From: Tetracentron sinense | Lineage: Eukaryota > Streptophyta > Magnoliopsida > Trochodendrales > Trochodendraceae | Direction of reading: 5' to 3' | NCBI GenBank assembly: GCA_015143295.1 | Contig: CM026565.1 | Coordinates: 31,566,052-31,630,051, forward strand | Length of the DNA stretch: 64,000 nt | In this document: piece after piece, positions 21,998 to 35,292 of the stretch | How positions within the stretch are numbered: position 1 is the first letter of the stretch | How the letters are laid out: each line of letters starts with the position of its first letter | Position numbers and translations under genes: made by a program | Notes under the pieces: generated by a model | What the model was told of the DNA's origin: nothing | Databases searched by the model: none | Seen by the model: the letters and a program-made list of their open reading frames with translations, nothing else

Positions 21998-22143
21998 CTA
22001 TGTTTGGTTGCCGAGAAAATAGGTGAAAATATGGAAAAGAAAAGAAAATTTCATATTTCTAATATAATTCTTAGCCGTGAGTGTTTGCCTAATTTTCTTT
22101 TCTTTTTCATGTTTTCACTAATTTTCTCAGCAATCAAACATAG
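21998..22143. repeat. Hairpin MITE (CTATGTTTGGTTGCC family), copy B intron 2
   Basis: Same family and length as 238-380, in a different intron, so the two insertions are independent of the gene duplication. A half copy (right arm only, ending CAACCAAACATAG) lies at 21826-21862, followed by the same GGTAAAGG flank, so the locus was partly duplicated. Confidence 0.8.
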
Positions 22144-22200
22144 GGTAAAGGTAAATAATATTTCCGGGGGGAAAAAGAAAAACTTTCATGGGGCAACTGC

Positions 22201-22232
22201 CTGGCTCTGGCTCTGGCTCTGGCTCTGGCTCT
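22201..22232. repeat. CTGGCT hexanucleotide microsatellite
   Basis: About five tandem CTGGCT units inside copy B intron 2. Confidence 0.8.
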
Positions 22233-24742
22233 GCATACAGATTGTGGTATCTTTAATCTTTAATCTTCCTTTTTTTTTCTCTCTTTTGTTTCAAGTTATG
22301 CTAACATTGTAATCTATGAATGGGTTTCAAAGGGATTCTTGAACTATCTCCGGATTCTTCCAAGTAGAAAGAGACCCATATCAATCCTTCACGATGTTAG
22401 CGGAATCATCAAGCCCTGCAGGTGAGAATTTCGGATTCTAGTTGGGTTTTAGATTCATTTATCCTAATACAGAATCACCCCCCTAATCCATTTCTTATTT
22501 TTGTTTCATCCTACTTTTGCAGAATGACATTGCTTTTAGGCCCCCCGGGCTCTGGAATGACCACACTTCTGTTGGCTTTAGCCGGAAAGCTTGATTCAGA
22601 TTTAAAGGTAAATATATATTTCATTAAACTCTTAATCCTTGCTGGGTATTCTTCATCTGATTTGAGTTCTTTCTGCAACATCAGATTTCGGGGAGAGTGA
22701 CTTATAACGGTCATGGTCTGCATGAGTTTGTCCCAGAGAGGATAGCTGCATATATCAGTCAACATGATCTCCATATAGGGGAAATGACTGTAAGAGAAAC
22801 CTTGGCTTTCTCCTCAAGATGCCAGGGGGTTGGAACCCGTTATGGTAGGTTAAACAAAGATTGTTCTTTTAATTACAAAACTTAGTCCAATGAGTTTCAC
22901 AGAGTCTGAGACAATTGTTTATTGTTTTGAACAATTTGCAGAGATGTTGGCAGAGTTGTCAAGAAGAGAGAAGGAAGCTAATATTAAGCCTGATCCTGAT
23001 ATCGATATATTCATGAAGGTGAGTCTGTGAGATACGAGCTCATTCGCATTGGACCCATTTGTTTTTAAGGATGAACACGGGGGGCTATTGTTTTCTATAG
23101 TAACAAAAATCTTACGGAAAACTGGGTTTTTGGATTGAGTGGGTTCTGTTCAATACAGAGTTTCTTTAGCTCAATTTACAGAATTCTCTGTTAAAATTCC
23201 TGCCAGCAACTGTCCGAGGGTGTTATGAGAAGAGAAGCCTACTTTGTGAAACTTGATTTCAAGTGTTTTTCTAATTTAAACTCTTGCAGGCAATAGCAAC
23301 TGAGGGGGAGGAGGCCAATGTCATTACAGATTATATTATCAAGGTATCACCTCGACAACGACAAAGATGATTACTATTATGGAGAAGATTTTGAGACGCA
23401 CCCAGATGATATTCGTATATTTTGCTTTTCCTGTTCTGATTGAAATTTCAGATATTGGGACTGGAAGTCTGTGCTGATACCATGGTGGGGGATGAAATGT
23501 TGAGGGGTATTTCTGGAGGACAGAGGAAGCGTGTTACAACAGGTAGAGAAACTCAATTGTCCAACATCAAAATGGATCATAATTCTTAGCTTTTATTTGA
23601 ATTAATCATTTTGAATTTTTTGATTAATTTTTTTATATAGGGGAGATGCTAGTAGGACCAGCAAAGGCGCTGTTCATGGATGAGATATCCACCGGTTTGG
23701 ACAGTTCAACTACTTTTCAGATTGTGAACTCGCTCAAGCAGTCCATCCATATTCTCAATGGGACAGCCGTCATTGCTCTTCTCCAGCCAGCACCAGCACC
23801 AGAGACATATGACCTCTTTGATGACATTATTCTCCTCTCCGATGGGCATATTGTGTACCAAGGTCCCCGTGAACACGTGCTCGGTTTCTTTGAATCCATG
23901 GGATTCAAATGTCCGGAGAGGAAAGGAGTAGCTGATTTCTTGCAAGAGGTATGTGTGTCCCCCCAAAAAATCAGATTCTTCTTCTCATCTGTTATTTCAC
24001 ATTTCTAGTCTTTATGAAAGATGAGTTCTTCTGGGTCTAACAGGTTGTTGGTGCATAGCATCTGCAAAGAGAACTAATCTATAAAAAAAACTCCATTAGA
24101 ATATCGAAAGATGCACATACATTACTATTATATTATTATACATATATTTTTTTGATCTGTAATCATATCTCATATATATATATATAATATATATATATTA
24201 ATAAATAAATTGCTCCACTACGAGGCAACTAGTTGAAAGTTTTTCTTAAAGCTAGTCGAACCCTCCCAAGTGCAAGGGAAATGACAGCACTACATGCCCA
24301 AAATAATAAGAGAATATAATTTTATTTTTTCAGTTTAATCCCTCATTGCCATTTAACCTTAGCTGCTTAGTCATCTTTCAAAGCTCATCTTATAAAGAAA
24401 GGTTTTAAAAGAAAACCTATCTCAATCTTGTTTGATTGTATGTCTATTTTATCAGAATAGTTCTTTTCATTTTGCAAACCATTTGGTTTAACATGATCCT
24501 CTATTGATCTGTTTGGATGCAAGAGTATGCATGTTCCATTCTTTACTGTTTGGTTACAGCTAGATCTATAATCTGCTTAACCTTGTTCTGGGCTGCTTAG
24601 TGATAAGAGTATACTTTATCCCATATAAGTGTTAATATCACATGTCTGTTTGGTAACAGACATATCTAGACTACTCTGTTTCTGGCTGACTTGTTTGGTT
24701 ACAAGTATAAAGCGTTCAAATCTTTAGACTGTGGATGGCCAT

Positions 24743-25623
24743 TGTTACAACTTAATTTAATCCAAATTAATGGATATAAAATCAAGAGTAAAAATAATAT
24801 ACTTGCAAGTACACAAGTGACACAGTTGATGTATCTGGTGAGCACAGGGTCGAATCCACAGGGATTGACTATTGTGCAACAAGAATTAATGAAACGAAAT
24901 CTAGAGAGAAGAGCGATTTAAAATCGGTTTTTCACTTAATGAGAATGAAGCAAAAATCACTGATAACTGTAAAGCAATGAAAAAGAGGTCTAAGACTTCA
25001 GGAAAATCCACCTATCCCTCCTTATGCTTAGATTTGGATGAAAACACATCTAGAATTAAATAAAAATTTAATCTAGGTAGAAAATAATACGATAAAACCA
25101 CTGACCATTAAATTCAATTGAATAATTAGAGAAATTTGAAGAATACTTTGTATCTAACTCACAGGGGATCCAAGCATTCCATATATCAATAGATCATATG
25201 AAATCAAAGAGCATATAGAGAAGAACAATTAACCAAAATAAGAACTATTCAATTAAAATTAATGATTAAACCATCCACATCATCCACATAAATCGGAAAA
25301 AGGTTTCAAATCCCTAACCTTAGAAAGGTGTTTAGCCCACCATGATTGGAGTTGTCATCCTCCTTAATGGTGTTCCAAACACTATAATAAAATAACTCAA
25401 AAAAAAACTAAAAGAAGAAGAGAGAAAAGAGAATGAAAAAAGATCCGCATTCCAAGACATGTATGAATACATGCAAATGTATCATGAAAATTAAGAGAAA
25501 GAGGACAACGCAATGGTGAGAAGAGAATACACCACTTTACGTGAAAAAATGAAGATATAAACCAAAGAAGTATGATAATGCTTATTTAAATGGGGATAAT
25601 TAAGCAAAATTAAGCACTTATCA
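24743..25623 (-). repeat. 3' LTR of the Gypsy element
   Basis: The 881-bp left terminal repeat matches 32209-33088 and is adjacent to a purine tract on the - strand (GGTTGGGGGGTGT). Confidence 0.9.
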
Positions 25624-27093
25624 ACACCCCCCAACCAGCATTTTGCTAGTCCTCGAGTAAAAAGAATGTGAAGAAGTAATATCAAAATATCATCATTTCA
25701 ATTCCATGAGACAATAAAAAAACTTTCATTATGCATGACAACCAAGAAATTTTGAAAGAATCTCAGTTCATCTCTCAGTAGCATCACCCATCTGTGACAA
25801 TGATTTCAACTCATATTTAAGAGGCAAAATATAGTCAATCAATTAATCAGGATAATAACTATAAAGCATGACTGACAATCCTCCTTTTCAAAACAGATTT
25901 ATCTTTTCAAAACAATTGAAGAAGAACAAAAATTACTCATAATAAACTTTTTCATGTTGCACATTCTAATCAAGGCATCAAATTTAGAATTATTAAGGCA
26001 CAGGTTTTCATTATATTTCAGCCATATATTCCAGCATTCTAAATAAAGTCCAAATCACTAAGTCACCATTTAGAAACTTTTGAGTGCATGTGCAGTTTGA
26101 TAAATATCCAAAGTATCGGTTTCTTTAAGCAAAGTCAACTTTTTTTTAATCACCACAGAATGGTCAGGTTGGCCTAAGGATCCGATTCAAAACTAAGCTA
26201 ATCTATCCAGGATCACGAAAGTTGTAGACATTCACCTTAATACCTCATGGGCTTTATCTGTGATATTCCAATTTATTTGTTTTTTTACAATGACGGCTTT
26301 CACCCAACTTGATTTAACAAGGTCATAGCAAAACAAACTGATATTTCAACATTGGGAGCACATTTTTGAATGTCCATATCATTTTTCTTTCTTTCTTTTC
26401 CCTTTTTTTTTTTCAAAGACCTGACAAGAGGTAGCCCTTTTCAAAGTACCTGGTCTAATTCACTAGTTTCTTTCCATGACTTCATCATAACCCAGTTCTA
26501 TTTTTCTTCTTACCAGCAAACCAAGTGAACAAGATAGTCATAGTTCATCAGACTTGGTTTCTCCCTACATTCCAGACAATTATCAAGTCAACAACTACCA
26601 AATTCAACCTAGCTCCAGATATTGAGTCAGATGTGTAGTGAAAGTTCAAAAATTCAGCAATTTATAATTTTCACTAACTGAAAATTAGTAACAAAGACTT
26701 TTCATTTTAAACAGCTGGAATTGAGCTTCTTAAAGATTTTCATTGTGTGCCTTTATAATCCAAAATTCAATAGCTCAATAGATAAAAGGCAAGGAAGAAA
26801 TAGACAGTAGCCAGGACAAAAACACAATTTTTTTTTTTTGTAAAGGAGGAATGTGATGGTCTACTATTAGCAGAGATTATCCCAACAATAAAGCACAGAT
26901 CTACACCCCCCAACCTAAATCGAACATTTTCCTCAATGTTTCAAATAGAGATCTATATGAAATATAACATTGAGAGATCAAAAAGAGATAGAGGGTATGA
27001 AATATCATAGGGATATGAACTAATCAATCAAAGCAAGTAAAAAAACAAAAATGCATAGTATACACAGAAGTTCTCCTCAAGTGAGAGAAATGA

Positions 27094-28302
27094 TCAATCA
27101 GGATAAATGAGATCTTCCAGAGTTGTGGACTCAACATCTGGGGTGAAATTCTCCAAAAACGGTTTCAATCGTTGACCATTGACTTTAAAAATATTACCGT
27201 TTTCAGGATTCTCAATCTCGACAGTTCCATAAGGGTAAACAGTTTTCACAATGAAAGGGCCGGTCCAACGAGATCGAAGCTTACCAGGAAATAGAAGTAA
27301 ACGAGAATTATACAAAAGAACTTTTTGAGAAGGCTCAAAAGATTTTCGAAGAATATGCTTATCATGAAAAACCTTCATTCTTTCCTTGTAAATTTTGGCA
27401 CTCTCGTAAGCATCATTTCGAATTTCATCCAACTCATCCAGTTGGAGTTTGCGAAGCGAGCCTGCTTTCTCCAAATCAAAATTGAGTGTCTTTATCGCCC
27501 AGTAAGCCTTGTGTTCCAATTCAACAGGCAAGTGACAATCTCTGCCAAAGACAATTTGATATGGAGGCATTCCAATTGGGGTTTTGAAAGTTGTACGATA
27601 AGCCCATAGCGCATCGGTTAGTCGTAATGACCAATCCTTACGATCTGGATTTACCGTTTTTTGTAAAATATTTTTAATCTCCCGATTGGATATCTCCACT
27701 TGTCCACTTGTTTGTGGGTGATAAGGGATAGAAACTTTATGTGTTATCCCATATTTTTTCATCAAGGCCTCAAAAGGCCGATTACAGAAGTGCGTACCCC
27801 CATCACTGATAATAGCTCGAGGTGTTCCAAACCTTGATAAAACATTTTCTTTTAAAAATCGCAAGACCGTTTTGTAGTCATTGGTTTTGCTTGGAACAGC
27901 TTCAATCCATTTTGACACATAATCAACGGCTACTAAGATATAAAGATACCCAAAAGAAGGAGGGAATGGTCTCATGAAATCAATGCCCCAACAGTCAAAG
28001 ACTTCAATAATCAAAATTGGGTTGAGAGACATCATATTCCGACCGGAGATTCCTTCTAATTTTTGGCAACGCTCGCATGCTTTGCAAAACTCATGAGTGT
28101 CCTTAAGAGTGGGCCAATAAAAACCGTATTGCAGAATTTTTGCAGTAGTCTTTTTGGCTGAAAAATGACCACCACATGCTTCAGAGTGACAAAAGGAGAT
28201 GACATTCAGGTGTTCAGAATCAGGCACACATCTAATAATTTGATCAGAACAATATTTAAACAGATAAGGATCATCCCAGAAAAATCTACGTACCTCGGTC
28301 AA
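27094..28302 (-). mobile_element. Gypsy integrase region
   Basis: It shows an H2C2 zinc-binding part (CKACERCQ), the integrase core ([38 protein letters not shown]) and a C-terminal region with WTGPFIV. It is part of the broken element 24743-33088. Confidence 0.9.
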
Positions 28303-28497
28303 AAAATTCTTTTTATCTTATTGTTTCTAATGAATTGGAAGGTTACCTGTAACAAGATAATTCGCAATATCCGCAAACCAAGGTAATTAGGAGACAACAA
28401 AAAGTTGCTCGTCGGGAAACATGTCTTTGATCGGCATTGTCTCCAAGAAATCAGAGAGCACAAGATGGGATAAATGATCAGCCACTACATTTTCTAC

Positions 28498-29070
28498 TCA
28501 TTTTTTATCTTTAATTTCTAAGTCAAATTCCTGGAGTAGAAGGATCCACCTAAGGAGTCTTAGTTTAGCATCTTTCTTAGAAAGAAGGTACTTTAAAGCT
28601 ACATGGTCAGTAAATATAATATTTCGAGATCCAATCAAGTAAGATCGGAACTTGTCAAGTGCAAAGACTACGGCTAGGAGTTCTTTTTCTGTAGTAGAAT
28701 AGTTCATCTGAGCACTGTTCAAGGTCTTACTTGCATAATAAATGACACAAGGCTTCTTATCCTTGCGTTGCCCTAGCACGGCCTCAACCGCATAATCACT
28801 AGCATCACACATGATTTCAAAGGGTAAACTCCAATCAGGTGGTTGCATTATAGGAGCAGAATTCAACATGCCTTTCAGCTTTGTAAAAGCTTCCTGGCAT
28901 GCTTTAGTCCACTCGAAGGAGTTTTCCTTTGATAGAAGGTAACACAATGGTCTAGATATTGCACTAAAGTCTTTAATAAACCTTCTGTAAAATCCTACAT
29001 GACCTAGAAAAAATCTAATGTCCTTAATGGTCTTTGGGGTGGGCAAATTGGCCATCAAATCAAACCTCAA
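28498..29070 (-). mobile_element. Gypsy RT C-terminal and RNase H region
   Basis: It carries the RT thumb/connection sequence ([16 protein letters not shown]) and RNase H motifs ([40 protein letters not shown]). Part of the broken Gypsy element. Confidence 0.88.
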
Positions 29071-29080
29071 AACGTGATCT

Positions 29081-30310
29081 TCACTTGTTAGTATCTAACA
29101 CCGGAACAGATTCCAACAAAGAGTTTACAGAATTAATTAAAATGTCCTCATTAAAATCATTAAAATGTGTCAAACAAGCTTCTAGAGGATCAGAAAGAGA
29201 AGATTGAAGAAATTGGTCTTGTACAAGAGTTTCAATCAAGTTTACTCCATGCACATCATCATCATCTCCAGGTTGTTTGCAGATATTAAAAATATTTAAT
29301 TCCAAAGTCATGTTGCCAAACGAGAGTTTCATGACACCATTCCTGCAATTGATCAATGCATTGGAGGTTGCAAGGAATTGGCAGCTTAAAATAACATGAA
29401 TTTGAGTGCATGCATTCAACACAGGTTGTGTGTCCAAGACAATAAAATCAACTGGAAAGTAAAATTTGTCTACTTGGATTAACACATCCTCAACTACCCC
29501 TCTCGGTATTTTCACTGAACGGTCAGCAAGTTGGAGTGTTACCTTAGTGGGCTTTAGCTCACCAAAACCCAACTGCTCATACACCGAGTAGGGTAAGAGG
29601 TTAACACTAGCCCCAAGGTCAAGCAAAACTTGCTCTATCCTGAAGTTCCCAATAATACAAGAAATTGTTGGGCATCCTGGATCTTTGTATTTGGGTGGGG
29701 TACTATGTTGAATGATTGCACTCACTTGTTCTGTTAAGAAAACTTTCTTTTGTATATTAAGCCTACGCTTGACTGTACATAAATCTTTTAAGAACTTGGC
29801 ATATGATGGAATTTGTTTGATAACGTCTAACAAGGGGATGTTGTTCTTTACTTGTTTGAAGATTTCTAACATATTAGTATTATGGACTAACTTTTGAGGA
29901 GGTTGTAACCTTTGGGGAAAAGGAGCAGGTATCGGACATTGCAAAACCATGTCAGATTTGGACTTAACAAGTTCATCATCACTCTTTGATTTTAAAGATT
30001 CCTCAGATTTGTGAACCTTCTTTGGAATATCTTTATCAATTATTTTTCCATTTCGTAGAGTGGTGATAGACTTGATATGTTCCTCTTGGGAATCTGAAGA
30101 ATTTGAATTACTTACCTCAAATTGACCTCTAGGATTAGGTTGAGGTTGAGCAGGAAATTTGCCCTTTTCTTGAATGTTCAACGAAGAGGTCAACTCTTTG
30201 ACAGAATTCTTCAGATCATTGATAGCTTGCATTGTCTGATTATTAATGTTTGTTTGACCTTGCATGAATTGTTGCAACGTCTCCTCAATGGTCTTCTTAT
30301 GTGAAGGCAC
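29081..30310 (-). mobile_element. Gypsy gag C-terminal linker and protease region
   Basis: It has an aspartic-protease-like segment (VLLDLGASVNLLPYSVYEQL, then LQLADRS), as in Athila/Tat polyproteins, after a polar Lys/Ser-rich linker. Part of the broken Gypsy element. Confidence 0.82.
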
Positions 30311-30391
30311 ATAAGGAGTATGAGTGGAAGGCCCCTGAGGAGGGTTGTTTACAGTAGGACCATTTTTCTAACTAAAGTTGGGATGGTTCCT

Positions 30392-31570
30392 CTAACCAGG
30401 ATTGTAAGTTTCCGAGTAGGGAGAAGAAAAAGGCCTTTTATAGGTGTTCATGACATTTGCTTGATCATGTAACACCTCTTGAAAAGCTGGGATTGTTGGA
30501 CAATCCTGAGTTCGGTGTACATTAGTCTCGTATATGCCACAAATATTTTCCACTTTTTCAGTGGCCTTAATTGAGTTTACTTTCATAAGTTCTATGGCTT
30601 CTACTTTTCTGGTCAAACTGGCTATTTTGGCATTCACATCATTATTCTCTTCTTTCAGAAGGTACATACCTCCCTTAGTCATGGCATTAGGCTTGGTCTT
30701 ATCTGACCTATCAGATCTATCAGTGTTATCCCAAGATTGGGCATTTTCAGCTAATTGGTCAAAATATTCTCAAGCCTCTTCGGGATCTTTATTTAGAAAC
30801 TCACCATTGCACATCATCTCTACAAACTGACGTATTTGAGAGGTTAAACCTTCATAGAAGAAACTAAAGGTGTGCCATGTCTCATAGCCATGATGGGGGC
30901 AAGTCAACAATAATTCTTTGAAATGTTCCCAACATTGGAAACAAGTTTCATTCTCCTTTTGGGAGAAATTCATAATGTTCCTCCTAAGAGTATTAGTCTT
31001 ATAGGTAGGAAAGAATTTTTTTAGAAACTCCCTGGTCAATTCTTGCCATGTGCCAATGGATCTTGGCTTTAAAGAATTTAGCCAATTTTTGTCCTTCTTT
31101 TTTAAAGAGAAATGGAACAATTTTAACCTAACCACATCATCACTAACATTTTGATTGCACAAGGTTGCACAAACCTCATCAAATTCTTTCAAGTGTAGGT
31201 AAGGACTTTCTGAGTCTAAGCCATGGAACTTAGGAAGTAATTGAATCACTCCCAGTTTTAAGTCAAAAGTATTTGCATTAGTGGGAAAAACCATACAAAA
31301 CGGAGAACTCGTCTTTGTTGGTTGCAAATATTCACGCAAGGTCAGCATTTGTGGATTATTATGAACTTCATTATCCCCCTGATTACTTTCATTGTCAGTC
31401 ATAGTGTCTGATGAATAAGAATGATCAAAATCTTCAAACAAGTTATTAGACAAGTCTTCAATCTCAAAGTCTGTTCTCCTTAAGCGGCTTGTGTGATCTC
31501 GATTCCACGTGATCATACAAATGAGAGAACTCAAAGGGAAAGTCAGGGATTCAAACAAGAATGCATGCAC
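30392..31570 (-). mobile_element. Gypsy gag region
   Basis: Retrotransposon gag motifs appear (LPKFHGLDSESPYLHLKEF, WQELTREFLKKFFPTYKT, ETCFQCWEHFKELLLTCPHH), followed by a zinc-knuckle-like part. Part of the broken Gypsy element. Confidence 0.85.
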
Positions 31571-32208
31571 CTCCTACAAGTCTTTTATACGAACAAACTA
31601 GCTAAAGGGGGCGACAGACGAGGCACGTATACAGAGTATACGCCGAGCTTCCCCACTAGGTTGTAAGTTGACAGTAGATGTAAGATAAGTAGGAGAATAA
31701 CGAGAGTGAATGAGTGAGTTTACCACAAGTGAAGAAATTCCTGAACTTAGGCAAAACAATGTCTGTTTCCAAGTAGGCAAGCAATAGATGTACCTGTTTT
31801 ACACGAACAATATCAATCCGCTTAATTACCTACTGTGGGAGGGTGCACGGAATTCCAACCTTCCACCTATGTTATATATTCCCTTAAAGCAAGTTAATTG
31901 ACTTCCTACCATGGGAGGGTGCACGGAATTCCAACCTTCCACTAAAAATAAAAATAAAAATTCAGACTTTTTTTTTTTTCAATCAAGTTAAAAAGTAAGA
32001 AAATAGAAGTTAAAAGTTAAAAGTTAGAAGTTAGAAGCAAAAAAGTAAAAGTTAGCAGTTAGAAGTTAGGAGCAAGAAAGTAAAAGTTAGAAGTCAGGTG
32101 CAGAAAGTAAAAGTTAGGAGTTAGAATTAGAGGGAATGGGGAATGGGAGAATTTCGTAACCCGTGTTCTCGTCACATGTTGCAATCCCCGGCAACGGCGC
32201 CAAAAACT

Positions 32209-33088
32209 TGTTACAACTTAATTTAATCCAAATTAATGGACATAAAATCAAAAGTAAAAATAATATACTTGCAAGTGCACAAGTGACACAGTTGATGTAT
32301 CTGGTGAGCACAGGGTCGAATCCACAGGGATTGACTATTGTGCAACAAGAATTAATGAAACGAAATCTAGAGAGAAGAGCGATTTAAAATCGGTTTTCCA
32401 CTCAATGAGAATGGAGCAAAAATCACTGATAACTGTAAAACAATGAAAAAGAGGTCTAAGACTTCAGGAAAATCCACCTATCCCTCTTTATGCTTAGATT
32501 TGGATGAAAACACATCTAGAATTAAATAAAGATTTAATCTAGATGGAAAATAATATGATAAAACCACTGACCATTAAATTCAATTGAATAATTAGAGAAA
32601 TTTGAAGAGTACTTTGTATCTAACTCACAGGGGATCCAAGCATTCCATATATCAATAGATCATATGAAATCAAAGAGCATATAGAGAAGAACAATTACCA
32701 AAATAAGAACTATTCAATTAAAATTAATGATCAAACCATCCACATCATCCACATAAATCGGAAAAATGTTTCAAATCCCTAACCTTAGAAAGGTGTTTAG
32801 CCCACGATGATTGGAGTTGTCATCCTCCTTAATGGTGTTCCAAACACTACAATAAAATAACTCAAAAAAAAACTAAAAGAAGAAGAGGGAAAAGAGAATG
32901 AGAAAAGATCCGCCTTCCAAGACATGTATGAATATATGCAAATGTATTATGAAAATTAAGAGAAAGAAGACAACGCAATGGTGAGAAGAGAATACACCAC
33001 TTTACGTGAAAAAATGAAGATATAAACCAAAGAAGTATGATAATGCTTATTTAAATGGGGATAATTAAGCAAAATTAAGCACTTATCA
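32209..33088 (-). repeat. 5' LTR of the Gypsy element
   Basis: The right terminal repeat. The tRNA-Asp primer-binding site lies directly beside it at about 32186-32206 (reading on -). Confidence 0.9.
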
Positions 33089-34434
33089 GCCATAGGGTTG
33101 CTAATGCCCCAAATTATCAATTGTTTTGATACAGTTTTGATTCTAGTCCATTTTAGGACTAATCTGTTTGGATCACTAGATCAACGGTTCTTAAGTTGTG
33201 CGAAAGCGTGTAAATAACAGTTAAACGAATCCAAAAATAGCAAATCAAAACAAATGAGATAGAGAACACAAACCAAACGGAGAGACACAATTTACGTGGT
33301 TCGGCAAGATGCCTACGTCCATGGGTTGCGATGATTTCCTTTATTCAACAATGAGATTTCTCTCAAACAATCACTCAGAAACCCTCTTTACAATACACCC
33401 AAAAAATGGCTCCCTCTTCTCTCTTTTTTTTCTTACGAACAAAACCCTAAAAAATCCATTTTTTATTAGGGTTACAATAAAGAGATAAAGTGGGTAAAAT
33501 ACCCAAAAGAGGTTGGGCCTTAAATCGGGTCAAAATAGGAAACCCCACACATTGCCCATTAATCAGGTCATCCGGGTCATCATGAATCTGGGTAGAATTC
33601 ATGTCAACTTCCAACAAATCTCCACCTTGACTTGAATTCTCCCAAACCATCCAAACACAAAGGAACAAATCATGCTGCCTCCAAATGCATCCTTAGGCTC
33701 CATGCACCCGAATGTGCTCAAACCTGAGAGATGTTGATCAAGTTCAAACAGTGCTTGAACTTGACCCCACTCACCACCTTAGTAAGCATATTTGCAGGGT
33801 TGTCTGCAGTCCCAATCTTCTGAAAAAGAATATCACCTTCATCCACAACTTCTCGAATAAAATGAAAACAGACGTTGATATGCTTTTTAATCGAGAATGA
33901 TGAACCTAGTTCTTTGCTAAACAAATTGCACTCTGAACAATCCTCAAGTCTTCAATCAACCCATGTAGCCAAATGACTTCTTTAATAGCCTCTGTCGCTC
34001 ACATGTACCCTGCCTCAGTAGTAGACAAAGCAATTGTTGACTATAACATCGATCTCCAACTCACCGGTCCTCTAGCAAGAGTAAAGACATATCCTGTAGT
34101 TGGCCGGCATTTATCCAAATCACCATCATAGTCCGAATCCACATATCCAATCACATGTTGACTAAGCATATCATCCCTCTCAAATATCAATCCAACATTT
34201 ATTGTACCCTGAATGTATCTTAAGATCCATTTTACTGCCAACCAGTGTCCTTTACCTGCATATACCTGCTCATCATACTAACGACATGTGAAATGTCCGG
34301 CCTAGTACACACCATAACATACATTAGAGCACCAACTGCGTTAGCATACGAAATTTGAGCTATATACTCACACTCCTCATTTGTGCTTGGAGACATCAAA
34401 GCACTAAGCTTGAAATGAGGGGCCAAAGGTGTAC

Positions 34435-35292
34435 TCACAAGTTTTGTTTTGTCATCCATACCAAACCGTTGTAGCACTTTTTCAAATACTGTGACTGTGA
34501 CAAACAAATTGTCCCTTTCACTCTGTCTCTTTTAATTTTCATACCCAATATTTTCTTAGCTTCACCAAGGTCCTTCATTTCAAATTCAATCCTCAACTGA
34601 GTCTTCAACCTGTTTATCTCCACCTTGCTCTTAAATGCAATAAGCATGTCATCTACATATAAGAGTAAATATATGAAGGAACCATCACGAAGCTTCCAAA
34701 AATACACACAATGATTAAACTGACTTCTTATGTACTTTTGCTCCATCATAAACTGATTAAATCGCTTGTACCACTGCCTTGGAGACTGTTTCAAACCATA
34801 CAACAACTTTCTCAGTTTGCAAGCCCAATTCTCTTTACCAGTAACCTTGTACCTATCTGGTTGAGACATGTATATTTCCTCTTCCAAATCACCATGCAAG
34901 AAATCACTTTTAACGTCGAGTTGTGCTAATTCGGGATCAAACTGAGCTACCAAAGCTAGCAAAATTCGAATAGAGGAATGCTTAACAACGGGAGAAAAAA
35001 CTTTAATGTAATCTATCACTTCCTTCTACACATAGCCTTTAGCCACCAATCTACCCTTGAATCTCACACTGTCCTTTTATGAAGAATCTTCCTTCTTTGT
35101 ATATACCCACTTGCAACCGATTGCTTTCTTTCCCTTTGGAAGTTGTACTAACTCCGAAGTCTGATTTTTGTAAAGTGACTCCATCTCCTCATCCATTCTC
35201 ATCTTCCATTCTACATTTTTAGAATTCTTTAAAGCTTCTCTGTAGGTAAGCAGAACATCATCATCAACTACTGGAAGTGCATAAACTACCAA
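34435..35292 (-). mobile_element. Copia reverse transcriptase region
   Basis: RT_2-type motifs appear in order: IGCKWVYTKK, AQLDVKSDFLHGDLEEEIYM, LYGLKQSPRQWYKRF and LLLYVDDMLI. Part of the broken Copia element. Confidence 0.88.

Larger units (their letters stand above)
20134..23948 (+). pseudogene. ABCG40/PDR12-like transporter copy B, 5' block (N-terminus and NBD1)
   Basis: Exons: 20134-20456, 20577-20697, 22333-22421, 22523-22607, 22685-22844, 22942-23018, 23290-23343, 23452-23542, 23641-23948. The N-terminus (MESAEIYRVSSLRGNSSSVW, then DDEEALKWAALEKLPTYNRL) is the PDR signature preceding NBD1 and sets the start. NBD1 has the signature ISGGQRKR, Walker B LFMDEIS and [14 protein letters not shown], all open here. 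Walker A reads [12 protein letters not shown] is replaced by ATG, removing the lysine that binds the nucleotide phosphates. A small in-frame duplication gives [10 protein letters not shown] instead of QPAPETYD. This block has no stop or frameshift, but the later blocks do. The intron 20698-22332 holds several MITEs. Confidence 0.9.
24743..33088 (-). mobile_element. Gypsy LTR retrotransposon, Athila-like, broken fossil
   Basis: LTRs 24743-25623 and 32209-33088 (about 880 bp, TGTTACAACTT...CACTTATCA) are roughly 97% identical by eye. The perfect 5-bp target duplication GCCAT flanks the element (24738-24742, 33089-33093). The primer-binding site beside the right LTR, TGGCGCCGTTGCCGGGGA on -, matches tRNA-Asp, as in Athila-type elements. 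Domains from right to left: gag 30392-31570, protease region 29081-30310, RT end plus RNase H 28498-29070, integrase 27094-28302. The 1.4 kb before the left LTR has no recognised gene. The element is broken, with a handful of breaks, and is of modest age. Confidence 0.93.

Noticed and set aside
24691-24921. Matching open frames at 24691-24921 and 32163-32387
   Set aside because: Both lie in the two LTRs of the Gypsy element and are not genes.
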